Assembly: GCA_027627705.1 (NCBI GenBank)
Contig: CP091242.1
Location: 1,496,827 to 1,560,826 of the forward strand
Direction of reading: 5' to 3'
Source of the DNA: Hyphomonadaceae bacterium BL14
GTDB lineage: Bacteria; Pseudomonadota; Alphaproteobacteria; Caulobacterales; Maricaulaceae
Length of the DNA stretch: 64,000 nucleotides
A model generated the notes under the pieces. The model had not been told where the DNA came from. It did no database searches and was given only the letters and a program-made list of their open reading frames with translations. How positions within the stretch are numbered: the first letter of the stretch is position 1; each line of letters begins with the position of its first letter. The position numbers and the translations under genes are program-made. This document shows, piece by piece, positions 46,683 to 55,725 of the stretch.

Positions 46683-48080
46683 TTAGCCCGCGGACTTCTC
46701 TTCAGCGTGGCGCGCGATGATCCCGGCCGCCTGCTCTTCCAGCGTGCTCTGCGCACCGCGAGCAAAGCTCGCTGCAAAGGAGTGGATGAACAGCAGCGGG
46801 ATCGCCGCGATCAGACCCATAACCGTGGTCACGAGCGCTTCGGAGATACCGCCGGCCATGATTTTCGGGTCGCCGGTGCCGAACAGGGTGATCTGCGTAA
46901 AGGTGCGGATCATACCGGTCACGGTACCCAGCAGGCCCAGCAGCGGCGCAACGGCGGCGGCGAGCTTGAGGAAGTTCAGACCAAACTCGAGCTTGGGTGT
47001 CTCGCGCAGGATCGCCTCGTCGATCTTGAGCTCGATCGTGCCGATCGGCCGGTCCTTGACATCCTCATAGGCCAGCATGATGCGGCCGAGCGGGTTGGAC
47101 GAGGACGCTGTCGAACGGCGCTTTTGAGCGTTGATCGCGGAATTGACGCCCAGCAGGACGAACAGGCGGAAAATACCGAACGCAGCCGAGAAGATCAGCA
47201 GCGCCAGAATGATCTTGGCGACCAGACCGCCCTGCTCGAAACGCTCCGTGAGCGAGGGCACCTCGAGATAGACGCGCAGCAGACCGCCGCGGGACGGATC
47301 GACCGGGCCGGCGACAATGGCACCCGGTTCGGCGTTGATCAGGGCGCTGGCAGCGCTGGTCAGGCGGCCCGGCGGCTGGGTGTTCAGCTCTTCCATACGG
47401 TAGCCGGCGGCGCGGTTGGTCGTCTCGACGCGCCACTGAACGAACTTGGCACCATCGCGATCGGCCATGGCGATGAACGGTCCGACACGGGTCACAGCCA
47501 GCGGCTGGCCGTCATTTTGACCGACCACGCGGGCGTCATAGGTCACGACCTGACCCTGGGCGCGCATTTCGGAAATCTGGGTGCGCCAGATCTGGTCCAG
47601 CTCACGGCGATCCGGGAGCGTGCGTGACTCGGCAAGCTCGCGAAGCGGCTCATGGCGGCGCGGGAATTGCGAGGAAATCAGCGAACCCTCGATCAGGGCA
47701 GCAACTTCGCCCGCCGCCTGACGGGCGGCCCCGAACAATTCGCCGTATTCACCCTGCGCGGCACGCAGCTCGGCGTCGAGCTGGGCGATGGCGAGCTGGT
47801 TCTCTTCAAACTCTGCCCGGCCGCGTTCTGCTTCGGCCTGCAGGCCGGCAAGCGTGCCCTGGGCCTGACGCAGAAGCGCGGACTGCTCATCGCGGCGCTG
47901 GCGGAATTCCGCCAGTCGGCGCTGGTTCTCGGCCGCGGCGTCACGCGAATCGGCGCGAACGCGGTCGAGCAGCTCCTGAATGGAGCGCACAGGCTGGCGC
48001 TCTTGCGCGGCCAGAGCCGGGGCGGCGAGCACGCCGGCCCCGATCGAGACGGCGGCGATCATGCTGATCAGTTTTTTCAT
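46683..48080 (-). CDS. Large MotA/TolQ/ExbB protein (TtpC-like)
   Basis: A 465-aa exported/membrane protein. A signal-like N-terminus (ISMIAAVSIGAGVLAAPALA) is followed by a periplasmic coiled-coil (about 40-125, RRLAEFRQRRDEQSALLRQA and further) and a globular part. The C-terminal channel domain has AKIILALLIFSAAFGIFRLFVL, LKLAAAVAPLLGLLGTVTGMIRTF and ISEALVTTVMGLIAAIPLLF. This architecture matches TtpC, the fourth component of TonB2 systems known from Vibrio. The role in iron-complex uptake is inferred from homology. Confidence 0.88.
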   Translation of the reverse strand: MKKLISMIAAVSIGAGVLAAPALAAQERQPVRSIQELLDRVRADSRDAAAENQRRLAEFRQRRDEQSALLRQAQGTLAGLQAEAERGRAEFEENQLAIAQLDAELRAAQGEYGELFGAARQAAGEVAALIEGSLISSQFPRRHEPLRELAESRTLPDRRELDQIWRTQISEMRAQGQVVTYDARVVGQNDGQPLAVTRVGPFIAMADRDGAKFVQWRVETTNRAAGYRMEELNTQPPGRLTSAASALINAEPGAIVAGPVDPSRGGLLRVYLEVPSLTERFEQGGLVAKIILALLIFSAAFGIFRLFVLLGVNSAINAQKRRSTASSSNPLGRIMLAYEDVKDRPIGTIELKIDEAILRETPKLEFGLNFLKLAAAVAPLLGLLGTVTGMIRTFTQITLFGTGDPKIMAGGISEALVTTVMGLIAAIPLLFIHSFAASFARGAQSTLEEQAAGIIARHAEEKSAG

Positions 48081-48107
48081 GGCGGTAAGTCTCCCGTCTC
48101 TTTCCAG

Positions 48108-48878
48108 TTAGCGCGCGGTCGTCGGGCCAGGCAGAGGCGCGACAAACACCTCCGGCGTGGTCACTTCGCGCGCAATGCGGAAGGCGCGCTCCACATCGAC
48201 AGCCATGCTGCCAGGGACCGGGCGCCATTCGCGATTATCCTGGGTGAGGATTTCCAGGTTTCCGCCGATATTGCGGATCAGGGCCACACGGCCGATCTGA
48301 AGCAAGTCGGCGGCCTGAGGCACGCCGTCGATTTCAATCTCTTCGCTATAGGCGCGAAGCGAGCGGCCATAGCCCATCTCGATTTCGTACGCGTTGAGCA
48401 GGAGACGGTAGCGCTCGGCGGCCGAGATGGTCGCATCACCCAGAGCGGTCTGAATGTTGTCCAGGCGCTGCTGGCGCACGTCCATCTGGAAAGGAATGTC
48501 TTCGTTGATGAACTCTTCGAGCGCAACGTACATGTCCAGAAGCATGGGCGCGAGATCGACCTCGATCGATCCCACCCGCTCGAGCTGGGTGCGAAGCGCC
48601 ACCAGCTCGTTCTGTTGCGACAGCAGGAAGACCCGCTGCTGCTCCAGGAAGATGCGCTGGGATTCGATCTGTTCGCGCGCGGCCAGGTACTGGCCCTCGG
48701 CGTTGTCAGCCGCAGTCGCGATCTGAGTGATCTGCTCCTGGGCTTGCGCGCCTTCCTGAGTGGACTGACGGGCCACACGGAGCGCCTCATCGAGCTGCGC
48801 GTATGCGCCGCCCGCGGTGACGAGCGCGGCAGCGCTCGCAATCAGGCCCATGCGGATTGCCTTAAAAGTCTTGGACAT
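48108..48878 (-). CDS. DUF3450 periplasmic protein of the TonB2-type operon
   Basis: A 256-aa exported protein starting MSKTFKAIRMGLIASAAALV. A long coiled coil (about residues 30-110, including ESQRIFLEQQRVFLLSQQNELVALR) is followed by DLAPMLLDMYVALEEFINED, RYRLLLNAYEIEMGYGRS and VDVERAFRIAREVTTPEVFV. These are DUF3450 features. DUF3450 proteins regularly lead TtpC-ExbB-ExbD-TonB operons; their role is unknown. It is the first gene of this operon. Confidence 0.88.
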   Translation of the reverse strand: MSKTFKAIRMGLIASAAALVTAGGAYAQLDEALRVARQSTQEGAQAQEQITQIATAADNAEGQYLAAREQIESQRIFLEQQRVFLLSQQNELVALRTQLERVGSIEVDLAPMLLDMYVALEEFINEDIPFQMDVRQQRLDNIQTALGDATISAAERYRLLLNAYEIEMGYGRSLRAYSEEIEIDGVPQAADLLQIGRVALIRNIGGNLEILTQDNREWRPVPGSMAVDVERAFRIAREVTTPEVFVAPLPGPTTAR

Positions 48879-49327
48879 TTCTCGCCTCACAGTAGCCGGC
48901 GCGAACGGTTGCCCGCGCGCTTCCGTTTCCCTCGCTTCAGTGCGCCCCGGCGGACCACCACAAATGGCTCCCCCCGCGATGCGGCGCGCACCGTGCTCCA
49001 ATTTGGCCTTTCAGCCACAAAAATAACGTGAGGACACAATGACTGTCATCATCCCCTCGATCCCGCAGCGTTGACCGCTGTCTTGTCTCGTGTGATGCGA
49101 CGCTAGCATCGGCGGCGCGCATCAATCAACCGCTTAGACAGCAAACTATGTGCCGCCGCGCAGTCCGTCTGAGGGGTTCTAAAGCGCAAGCATTGCCGAA
49201 TTACGACAAAACCGCGCCCGGTTGCCGTTGACGCTAGCACAGGCACCTGCAGGCAGGAACCCGTAAATTGCTAGCTGGCGTGCCGGGGCAGCGCTGCGCG
49301 CTGCCAAGCTCATATGCTGCAAGAAGT
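48879..49327. other. Gene-free 449-bp region upstream of the TonB2-type operon
   Basis: No convincing coding sequence is seen on either strand. On the minus strand TTGATT (about 49123-49128) followed 15-17 bases later by GCTAGCG is a weak match to the alphaproteobacterial -35/-10 pattern, and could drive the DUF3450-TonB operon. A short inverted repeat GGCAGCGC-TGC-GCGCTGCC sits near 49292-49310, just before tRNA-Gln on its 3' side, and may aid tRNA 3'-end formation. Confidence 0.45.
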
Positions 49328-49402
49328 TGGCTGGGGCGCCAGGATTCGAACCTGGGAATGGCGGTACCAAAAACCGCTGCCTTACCACTTGGCCACGCCC
49401 CA
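49328..49402 (-). tRNA. tRNA-Gln (anticodon TTG)
   Basis: The minus strand folds as a cloverleaf: acceptor TGGGGCG/CGCCCCA, D-arm GCC...GGC with AAGTGGTAA, anticodon stem GCGGT/ACCGC with loop TTTTGGT (anticodon TTG), T-arm CCAGG TTCGAAT CCTGG, discriminator G, and encoded CCA (49328-49330). It closely resembles E. coli tRNA-Gln. Confidence 0.96.
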
Positions 49403-49432
49403 ATACCCTGCCGATCCGGCGACGGGCCGCGC

Positions 49433-49461
49433 TAGATAGCCCGGCTTTGAAACTGATGCAA
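49433..49461 (-). promoter_or_regulatory. Promoter of tRNA-Gln
   Basis: On the minus strand TTGCAT (49461-49456), a 17-base spacer and TATCTA (49438-49433) lie 31 bp before the tRNA-Gln 5' end. Good sigma70-type match by eye. Confidence 0.6.
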
Positions 49462-49525
49462 CGTCCTGTGCTGCAACACGCAGGAGCCCGGCCAGACGCC
49501 CTGCTTTCACCCTGCCTCAGGGTCA

Positions 49526-49554
49526 TTGCCACCTCCCGCAGCTTTGTCTATACA
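49526..49554 (+). promoter_or_regulatory. Promoter of tRNA-Pro
   Basis: TTGCCA at 49526-49531, a 17-base spacer and TATACA at 49549-49554, 13 bp before the tRNA-Pro 5' end. Strong sigma70-type match. Confidence 0.65.
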
Positions 49555-49567
49555 CCGCGCCTCTGAT

Positions 49568-49644
49568 CGGAGCATAGCTCAGCCTGGTAGAGCACCGTCT
49601 TCGGGAGGCGGGGGTCGCAGGTTCAAATCCTGCTGCTCCGACCA
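49568..49644 (+). tRNA. tRNA-Pro (anticodon CGG)
   Basis: Acceptor CGGAGCA/TGCTCCG, D-arm GCTC...GAGC with AGCCTGGTA, anticodon loop TTCGGGA (anticodon CGG), T-arm GCAGG TTCAAAT CCTGC and encoded ACCA end. It matches the bacterial tRNA-Pro pattern, including the 5' C. Confidence 0.96.
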
Positions 49645-49838
49645 GCCCTTCTCCCGACCGCCGCGGCCCCTGACGCCCCCACCGGGCGCGCCCGGTGTGG
49701 TTACCCGTTTGCAACGCCCGCGCTCCATAATCACGCCCGTGAGGACCACGCGCCTCGACCCGGTTGCGGTGCCGCCCTAGGTTCTGGTTCGGTCAGCCCA
49801 GGAACGGGCGGCACGGGTTGAACGCGAGGGGCCTGGGT

Positions 49839-51647
49839 ATGAAACAATTCTGGATGTCGTTGTTCGGCTCGATTGCCGGTGTGCTGATCGGCGTTGTCCT
49901 GATCGGTGTCTTTCTTGTGCTGATGGTATCGGGACTGATCGCGTCGGCGATTCAGAACGCGCAGACCGAGGCCGACCGCTCCCTGCCCGCCAGCGGGATC
50001 GTGCTGGAGCTCGATCTGCGCCTGCCGCGGACAGACCAGCCGCCGCGCTCCCCCTTCGCCTTCTCCCGCCCGCTTGCTGTAATCGACCTGGCCGACGCGC
50101 TCGCGCACGCGAGCGGCGATGACCGCGTGGCGGGTGTGTTCGTGCGCGCCAACGAGTTTGCCATGAGCCCCGGCCAGGCCGAGGAGATTCGCAGCGCGCT
50201 CCACGCATTCGCCCGATCGGGCAAAACCGTCACGATTCACGCGCAAGGTTTCGAAGGCGCAGGCGTCATGAATTATTTCGCCGTTGCCGGGACCGGCGAG
50301 CTGTGGCTGCAGCCCACGTCCAGCTTCTCGGCCACGGGCTTGGCCAGCGAGACCCTGTTCCTGGGCGGCCTGTTCGAGCAATTCGGTGCCCAGGCCCAGT
50401 TCGTCCAGCTGTATGAGTACAAGAACGCCGCCGACATCTATACGCAAACAGGCTTCACCGACGCGCATCGCGAAGTCACGCTGTCGCTCCTGGGCGATCT
50501 GTACGACACGGCCATCACAGGCCTGGCACGTGACAGCAACCAGTCGCCCGACGCCCTGCGCACACTCATAGAAGCCGGTCCCTACACCGCCGCCCAGGCT
50601 CATGAAGCCGGACTGGTGGACCATCTTGGCCAGGTCTTTGACGCGCGCGAGGCGGCGCGTGGGCAGGTGAACGGAACCGCACGATTCGTCGCGATCGAGA
50701 CCTATGCCCGCACACCCCGGCGCCAGACCGGTGGCCAGCAGAACCAGCCGGTTATCGCACTGGTCACCGGACAGGGCACCATTGTCAGCGGTGATCCCGC
50801 GGTAGGATTTGGCGGAGACGAGGTGATCGCGTCAGACCGTATGGCCAGCGCGATCGACGCTGCGGCCCGCGACTCAGCGGTGCGCGCCATCGTGCTGCGA
50901 ATCGACACACCGGGCGGCTCGGCCACCGCGTCCGATCAGATCTGGGATGCCGTCATGCGCGCGCGCGGCAGCGGCAAACCGGTCGTGGTCTCCATGGGCA
51001 GCGTGGCCGCGTCGGGTGGTTATTATATTGCCGCCCCCGCTGACCTGATCGTCGCCAATGCGGCCACCCTCACCGGCTCGATCGGCATGCTGGGCGGCAA
51101 GATCGTGATCGACGGCACCCTGCAACGAATCGGCCTGAACCTCGAACCGCTCGCGGTGGGCGGCGAATACGCGCTGGCCAATTCAGCGGCCACGCCGTGG
51201 ACTGACAGCCAGCGCGCCTCTTACGAACGCCTGGCCGAGCGAATCTACGAGGATTTCACCACCAAGGTGGCCGAGGGCCGCGACCTGCCCATGGCGCGGG
51301 TGCAGGAGATTGCGCGCGGGCGCGTCTGGACCGGCGCTCAGGCTATTGAGTTGGGGCTGGTGGACCGGCTGGGCGGGCTGCAAGACGCCATCGCGGCCGC
51401 GCGCGAACTGGCCGGGCTCGAAGCCGGTGAGCCCGTGCGGCTGCGCCGCTTCCCGGCCGAACCCACCCCGCTTGAGGCCTTCCAGCAGCTGTTCGGGATG
51501 AGCGCAGACGGTGTGCGCGCGCTGGCACGCATTGATGCGCTCCTCTCCCTGCCAGAAGTGCGCGCGGCACTGGAGGCGCGCGAGCGCCCTGCCGGTGTGC
51601 AGCTCACTGCCCCGGATGCCGAAGCACTGGCGCGCGAGCCGGGATAG
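49839..51647 (+). CDS. sppA: Signal peptide peptidase SppA (67K type)
   Basis: A 602-aa long-form SppA (peptidase S49) anchored by an N-terminal helix (GSIAGVLIGVVLIGVFLVLMV). The catalytic Lys is in QLYEYKNAADIYT in the first half. The catalytic Ser is in VSMGSVAASGGYYIAAPAD in the second half, followed by NAATLTGSIGMLGGK. It degrades cleaved signal peptides from the periplasmic face of the membrane. ATG 49839 begins MKQFWMSLFG; upstream in-frame sequence is Arg-rich and not conserved. There is no terminator between it and the AT-rich region that follows. Confidence 0.94.
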   Translation: MKQFWMSLFGSIAGVLIGVVLIGVFLVLMVSGLIASAIQNAQTEADRSLPASGIVLELDLRLPRTDQPPRSPFAFSRPLAVIDLADALAHASGDDRVAGVFVRANEFAMSPGQAEEIRSALHAFARSGKTVTIHAQGFEGAGVMNYFAVAGTGELWLQPTSSFSATGLASETLFLGGLFEQFGAQAQFVQLYEYKNAADIYTQTGFTDAHREVTLSLLGDLYDTAITGLARDSNQSPDALRTLIEAGPYTAAQAHEAGLVDHLGQVFDAREAARGQVNGTARFVAIETYARTPRRQTGGQQNQPVIALVTGQGTIVSGDPAVGFGGDEVIASDRMASAIDAAARDSAVRAIVLRIDTPGGSATASDQIWDAVMRARGSGKPVVVSMGSVAASGGYYIAAPADLIVANAATLTGSIGMLGGKIVIDGTLQRIGLNLEPLAVGGEYALANSAATPWTDSQRASYERLAERIYEDFTTKVAEGRDLPMARVQEIARGRVWTGAQAIELGLVDRLGGLQDAIAAARELAGLEAGEPVRLRRFPAEPTPLEAFQQLFGMSADGVRALARIDALLSLPEVRAALEARERPAGVQLTAPDAEALAREPG

Positions 51648-51965
51648 GCGCTGACCGCCCGTGTTTTCCACATAAGCGGCGCGCGGCACCCCGGCACGAG
51701 GGTGGTGGCGATCATTTTTGGTGCATATTGCAGGCTTTCAATGCCATGCGGCGGGGCCAATTCGCACAATTTTTTTGCTGAATCTGGCGGATCACACCCC
51801 TCAGAAATCGAATTATTATATTGTTTATAAAGAAGTAATTGATTTGATTGCCATCGCTGAAACATTCTCTTTCGCTCCGTATTCGGATCGGTTACAGTTT
51901 TGTGACTGTGCCGTGACGGACTGATGACATTCGTCCAAGCCGTCCGGACTTTGATGGAGAGTGCG
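51648..51965. other. AT-rich 318-bp intergenic region before urcA
   Basis: Between sppA and urcA. Positions about 51760-51900 are strikingly AT-rich for this genome (TTATTATATTGTTTATAAAG and similar). A 68-codon reading at 51718-51924 has no recognisable features, and I do not call it. The region probably holds the urcA promoter: GGTTACAGTTTTGTGACTGTG near 51889-51909 includes an imperfect ACAGT/ACTGT inverted repeat. Confidence 0.45.
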
Positions 51966-52292
51966 ATGATCAAATCCCTGATTGGCGCGGCCGCTCTGGC
52001 GTTGGCCGCAGGTACCGCTGCCCATGCAGATACGTTCGAATTCGAGCTGGATCGTGCCAGCCTCACCAGCCCGGCGGACGTCGAACGCGCCTATGAGGCG
52101 CTTGTGGAGTCCGTGAGCACGTATTGCGCTCAGATTCCGCTCGGTGCCCAGACGCGCGTCGCCGAGGCCCAACAGCGCGCCCGGTGCGAAGTTCAGATGA
52201 TGACAGTGTCGATCGAGCAGATCGATCACGGCGCGCTTCGCGCTCTGCATCAGACCCGGCGTGGCGTGGCAACGCTGGTGGCGGGGTCCTGA
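51966..52292 (+). CDS. UrcA family protein
   Basis: A 108-aa exported protein. The signal peptide IKSLIGAAALALAAGTAAHA is followed by FEFELDRASLTSPADVERAY, which fits the UrcA pattern (V.Y.DL.L.....GV..L..R...A....C). The mature part has two Cys. UrcA proteins are small periplasmic proteins of unknown function found in Caulobacterales, Sphingomonadales and relatives. GGAGA six bases upstream supports ATG 51966 over an upstream ATG at 51924. Confidence 0.72.
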   Translation: MIKSLIGAAALALAAGTAAHADTFEFELDRASLTSPADVERAYEALVESVSTYCAQIPLGAQTRVAEAQQRARCEVQMMTVSIEQIDHGALRALHQTRRGVATLVAGS

Positions 52293-52329
52293 CAGAGCGC
52301 CGCACGCAGGCCCGGCTGGCCGGATCCGC

Positions 52330-53922
52330 TCAGGATCCGGCCAGTCTGCCGGCCAGCCCGGCCTCAATGAGTTCAATCGTCTCGGGCAGGCCATACAGCG
52401 CCGCCAGCCCGCCAAAACGTGGCCCCTGAGACTGTCCAAGAAGTACCTCGTACAGAGCCTTGAACCAGTCGCGCAGGTTTTCAAACCCGGCGTCCTTGCC
52501 CGCTGCATAGACCTCGGTCTGGATCAGCTCGGCATCTGTCTCGGTCGGATCCAGTGCCTGCAGGCGTGCAATCAGGCCTTCCATGGCCAAACGCTCTGCG
52601 TCAGTGGGCGCACGATAGACTTTCGTCGCTTTGACCCGATCCTCGTAAAAGCGCAGCGCATAATCCACGAGGCGGTCCAGGAAGGGCTCACGCGACGGAT
52701 CGGCATCGGGCGCATAGCGCGAAATGAAGCCCCAGACCTGTTCACGCGTGCGGGCGTTAGCGGCCGAGACCAGGTTGAGCATGAGCGCAAAGCTGATCTG
52801 GGCACCCACCGCCGGCGGCGCGCCGGCATGGATATGCCAGGCCGGGTTCTCGACCTGCTGCTCCGGCGTCTGGCCCGGATAGGCTTCCAGATGCTGGCGG
52901 TACTCGTCCACCGCCTTGGGGATCACGTCGAAATACAGCTTCTTGGCTGTGCGCGGCTTCTGGAACATGTACAGCGTCAGGCTCTCCTGGGGCGCATAGG
53001 CGAGCCACTCCTCCACCGACAGGCCATTGCCCTTGGTCTTGGAGATTTTCTCGCCCTGCTCGTCCAGAAACAGCTCGTACACATACTGAACCGGCGGCTC
53101 CACGCCGAGAATGCGGCAGATCTTCGAATAGATCGGCGCATTGGCCTGGTGATCCTTGCCGAACATTTCAAAATCCACGCCCAGAGCGGCCCAGCGCATG
53201 CCGAAATCGGGCTTCCACTGCAGCTTGGCGTTCCCACCCGTCACCGGCAAGGTCACGTCGGTCCCATCCTCATCCTCGAACGTGATCGTGCCGGCCTTCG
53301 CGTCGATGGCTTTCATGGGCACATAGAGCACCCGGCCCGTGCTGGGCGAGATCGGCAGGAAAGGCGAATAGGTCTCCTGGCGCTCCGCACCCAGCGTGGG
53401 CAGCATCACTTTCATGATGTCGTCAAACCGCTCCAGCGCGCGCAGGAGCACGCCATCAAACGCGCCCGACCGGTACTGCTCGGTGGCAGAATAGAACTCA
53501 TACGAGAAGCCAAACCCGTCGAGGAAGGCGCGCAGGCGCGCATTATTGTGCTGGGCAAATCCCTCATGGGTGCCGAACGGATCGGGCACGTCGGTCAAGG
53601 GCCTGCCCAGATGCGCCTCCAGCATGGCGGCGTTGGGCACATTGCCGGGAATCTTGCGCATCCCGTCCATATCGTCGGAAAACGCGATCAGGCGCGTCGG
53701 GTAGGCATCGTTGGTCAGCACCCGAAACGCGTGCTGCACCATGGCGGTGCGCGCCACCTCGCCGAACGTGCCGATATGGGGCAGGCCGGACGGGCCGTAG
53801 CCCGTCTCGAAAATCACCGCCCCGCCTGCCATGCCGAAGCGCTCGATACGTTTGAGCACGGCGCGCGCCTGTTCGAACGGCCAGGCCTTGGCGTCGGCGG
53901 CGAGCGCGGCGAGATTGGTCAT
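52330..53922 (-). CDS. lysS: Lysyl-tRNA synthetase, class I
   Basis: A 530-aa class I LysRS (archaeal/alphaproteobacterial type). The HIGH signature appears as [15 protein letters not shown], and KMSKS as [13 protein letters not shown]. Other segments are [38 protein letters not shown] and the helical anticodon-binding C-terminus. It charges tRNA-Lys. ATG 53922 gives the family start ([19 protein letters not shown]); upstream in-frame sequence to 53991 is not conserved. Confidence 0.95.
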   Translation of the reverse strand: MTNLAALAADAKAWPFEQARAVLKRIERFGMAGGAVIFETGYGPSGLPHIGTFGEVARTAMVQHAFRVLTNDAYPTRLIAFSDDMDGMRKIPGNVPNAAMLEAHLGRPLTDVPDPFGTHEGFAQHNNARLRAFLDGFGFSYEFYSATEQYRSGAFDGVLLRALERFDDIMKVMLPTLGAERQETYSPFLPISPSTGRVLYVPMKAIDAKAGTITFEDEDGTDVTLPVTGGNAKLQWKPDFGMRWAALGVDFEMFGKDHQANAPIYSKICRILGVEPPVQYVYELFLDEQGEKISKTKGNGLSVEEWLAYAPQESLTLYMFQKPRTAKKLYFDVIPKAVDEYRQHLEAYPGQTPEQQVENPAWHIHAGAPPAVGAQISFALMLNLVSAANARTREQVWGFISRYAPDADPSREPFLDRLVDYALRFYEDRVKATKVYRAPTDAERLAMEGLIARLQALDPTETDAELIQTEVYAAGKDAGFENLRDWFKALYEVLLGQSQGPRFGGLAALYGLPETIELIEAGLAGRLAGS

Positions 53923-54006
53923 CGGTCCAGTATGTCCTGTTGAAAAGGGGTGGGCGGGCTGCGAGTTAGGCCCGCCAGCCCGCCCGGTCAACTGGCACCG
54001 GCGTGA

Positions 54007-54207
54007 TCAGGCGGCACCCTCTTCATCGAATATGGTCTCGATCGGCTGTTCGAACACGCGTGCAATCTTGAACGCCAGCGGCAGGGACGGGTCGTACTTG
54101 CCGTTCTCGATCGAGATAATGGTCTGGCGCGACACGTCGAGAAGATCGGCCAGATGCGCCTGGCTCCATCCACGCTCCGCGCGCAGCGTCTTGAGGTGGT
54201 TGTTCAT
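54007..54207 (-). CDS. XRE-family transcriptional regulator (small)
   Basis: A 66-aa Cro/CI-type helix-turn-helix protein: NNHLKTLRAERGWSQAHLAD, VSRQTIISIENGKYDPSLPL, AFKIARVFEQPIETIFDEE. This short form often sits beside integral-membrane proteins of unknown role. Its ATG overlaps the stop of the upstream membrane protein by four bases, so the two are translated together. It probably autoregulates the small membrane cassette at 54204-55594. Confidence 0.9.
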   Translation of the reverse strand: MNNHLKTLRAERGWSQAHLADLLDVSRQTIISIENGKYDPSLPLAFKIARVFEQPIETIFDEEGAA

Positions 54208-54830
54208 GAGAACCGCCGCGTCACCACCAGCCCCGCCACCGCGTAGAACACCGCAAACGCCGGGAACAGAAACACGGACGGGAAATCGGGCAGACCGGCA
54301 TGCATCGCCACCAGCCCCCAGACGGTGGCCAGCACCAGCGTGGCGCCTGCGCCGATGGCCGTCGCGATGGTCTGCATCCGGCGCACCATCTCGTCGCTTT
54401 CCACGATGAGATAGATGAACGCCACCAGCCATCCGCCGAGCACGCCGATGGGCAGGCTCTGCAAGGCGTCCTTTATGATCCCGGACAGGCCGGGCGCATG
54501 ATGAACGGACACCTGAACGGCGACGACATACAGAAGCACCAGGGCGATCTGGAAAGGGATCATGCGCAGGGTACGCATCTCTGTCCGTGCCGGGCGGGCG
54601 GCGTTGGCGGCGGTGATCGCCATGTGGTTCTCCCGAATCCACACGAAGAACAGTCCCACCGCGCCACCCCCCAGAATGGCGATCATGATCCAGTCTTCAC
54701 CCTCAGCCAGGGCGAAGGCGAAGGCGATGAAAAAGCCGATGAAGGCGAACAGCAGGATCAGTGCGATCGTGCCGCTGGCCCGGAGGGGGTGCAAACGCCG
54801 GGCGTTCGCCGCGTCGGAATTGGAGGTCAT
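54204..54830 (-). CDS. Membrane protein of the XRE cassette (about six helices)
   Basis: A 208-aa integral-membrane protein with predicted helices at about 20-42 (IALILLFAFIGFFIAFAFAL), 47-65, 90-110, 125-148, 158-178 and 183-203. The motif ESDEMVRRMQTIATAIGAGA near residue 147 recurs in the neighbouring 136-aa protein as MRALDELQQRIHMMALAIG, so the two look paralogous. The function is not recognised. It is coupled to the XRE gene downstream. Confidence 0.72.
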   Translation of the reverse strand: MTSNSDAANARRLHPLRASGTIALILLFAFIGFFIAFAFALAEGEDWIMIAILGGGAVGLFFVWIRENHMAITAANAARPARTEMRTLRMIPFQIALVLLYVVAVQVSVHHAPGLSGIIKDALQSLPIGVLGGWLVAFIYLIVESDEMVRRMQTIATAIGAGATLVLATVWGLVAMHAGLPDFPSVFLFPAFAVFYAVAGLVVTRRFS

Positions 54831-54908
54831 ATCAACACTCTCTTTCGATGTGGGGTGTGCCTGTGCGGCGCGCCGCGAAGCGGGCGCGCAGCGGCATAGG
54901 ACGCGATG

Positions 54909-55319
54909 TCACGCATATCGGCGGCCGAGCGCGAAGAGCGAGACATAGTAGCCCGCTACGGCGATCACGACCGTGAAGGCTGGCTGGACGGAGCCCCACT
55001 GCAGCACCATGGTCACCAGCGCCAGGGCGGTGATGATCATCACCGCCCCGCCGCATCCAATGGCCAGCGCCATCATGTGAATGCGCTGTTGAAGTTCGTC
55101 GAGGGCCCGCATCAGGACAACAAATTCATAGACCCCGAATGCGAGTCCGGCGACGAGCAATCCGGCGATGATCACCGGCCAGATGCCGCCATCGGGCGTC
55201 AGCCAGTCAACGGCGAGCACGCAGGTCATCGCGATCACCAACATCCCCATCGAGCGCCAGATATAGCGCCGTCGGGCAGACGGCGGGGCGGTGTGGGTTT
55301 CCGGGACGAGGTTGATCAT
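54909..55319 (-). CDS. Small membrane protein paralogous to the 54204-54830 protein
   Basis: A 136-aa membrane protein with four helices (GMLVIAMTCVLAVDWL, IWPVIIAGLLVAGLAFGVYE, AIGCGGAVMIITALALVTMV and FTVVIAVAGYYVSLFALG). The soluble turn VLMRALDELQQRIHMMALAIG matches the same position in the larger neighbour. The start overlaps the preceding gene by four bases; 78 bp separate its stop from the next gene. Unknown function. Confidence 0.7.
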   Translation of the reverse strand: MINLVPETHTAPPSARRRYIWRSMGMLVIAMTCVLAVDWLTPDGGIWPVIIAGLLVAGLAFGVYEFVVLMRALDELQQRIHMMALAIGCGGAVMIITALALVTMVLQWGSVQPAFTVVIAVAGYYVSLFALGRRYA

Positions 55320-55594
55320 GCCCGCCGCTCCGCTGCCTCGACGTCACCCGGCTTCGCTTGCTTGGAAAACAGGCGCACCAGCCAGTGGCGGTTGGCGACA
55401 GCCGACCAGCCCAGAAGGAAGAGGACGAGCCAGAAGGCTGCTTCGGTGGCGAGCGCGGCGATGATCACGCCAATGACGAAAACGCTGTTGGGCGCATCGA
55501 GGAAATAGGCGGCTCCGACCCCGGCCCAGGCTGTGACGACAGCGGCGCCGGCCATTGCCGCAAGAGTAACTCGAAGGGTGTTCATACGTGCCAT
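55316..55594 (-). CDS. Small two-to-three-helix membrane protein
   Basis: A 92-aa membrane protein (VTLAAMAGAAVVTAWAGVGA, FVIGVIIAALATEAAFWLVL) with a charged C-terminus. It starts at ATG 55594 with a strong AGGAG site; a longer reading to 55657 is not needed. It is the first gene of the cassette that ends with the XRE regulator. Unknown function. Confidence 0.65.
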   Translation of the reverse strand: MARMNTLRVTLAAMAGAAVVTAWAGVGAAYFLDAPNSVFVIGVIIAALATEAAFWLVLFLLGWSAVANRHWLVRLFSKQAKPGDVEAAERRA

Positions 55595-55667
55595 GACGGT
55601 TCTCCTTTGTAAAGCGTCCTTGACCTTGTGACGCAAAGGACCCTTTACGTCAAGCACCCTTTACCAG

Positions 55668-55699
55668 AAAAAACACCGGCCCCTTTCGGGACCGGTGCT
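55668..55699 (-). terminator. Terminator of the peroxiredoxin gene
   Basis: On the minus strand stem CACCGGTCCC/GGGGCCGGTG with a short AAA-type loop (one wobble pair), then TTTTTT (55673-55668). It lies 27 bp after the peroxiredoxin stop. Confidence 0.88.
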
Positions 55700-55725
55700 G
55701 AAATCACGTCAGTGGATTGATTTTG

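Noticed and set aside
51718..51924. A 68-codon reading in the AT-rich region before urcA
   Set aside because: No ribosome site, no family features, and the base composition alone explains the open frame.
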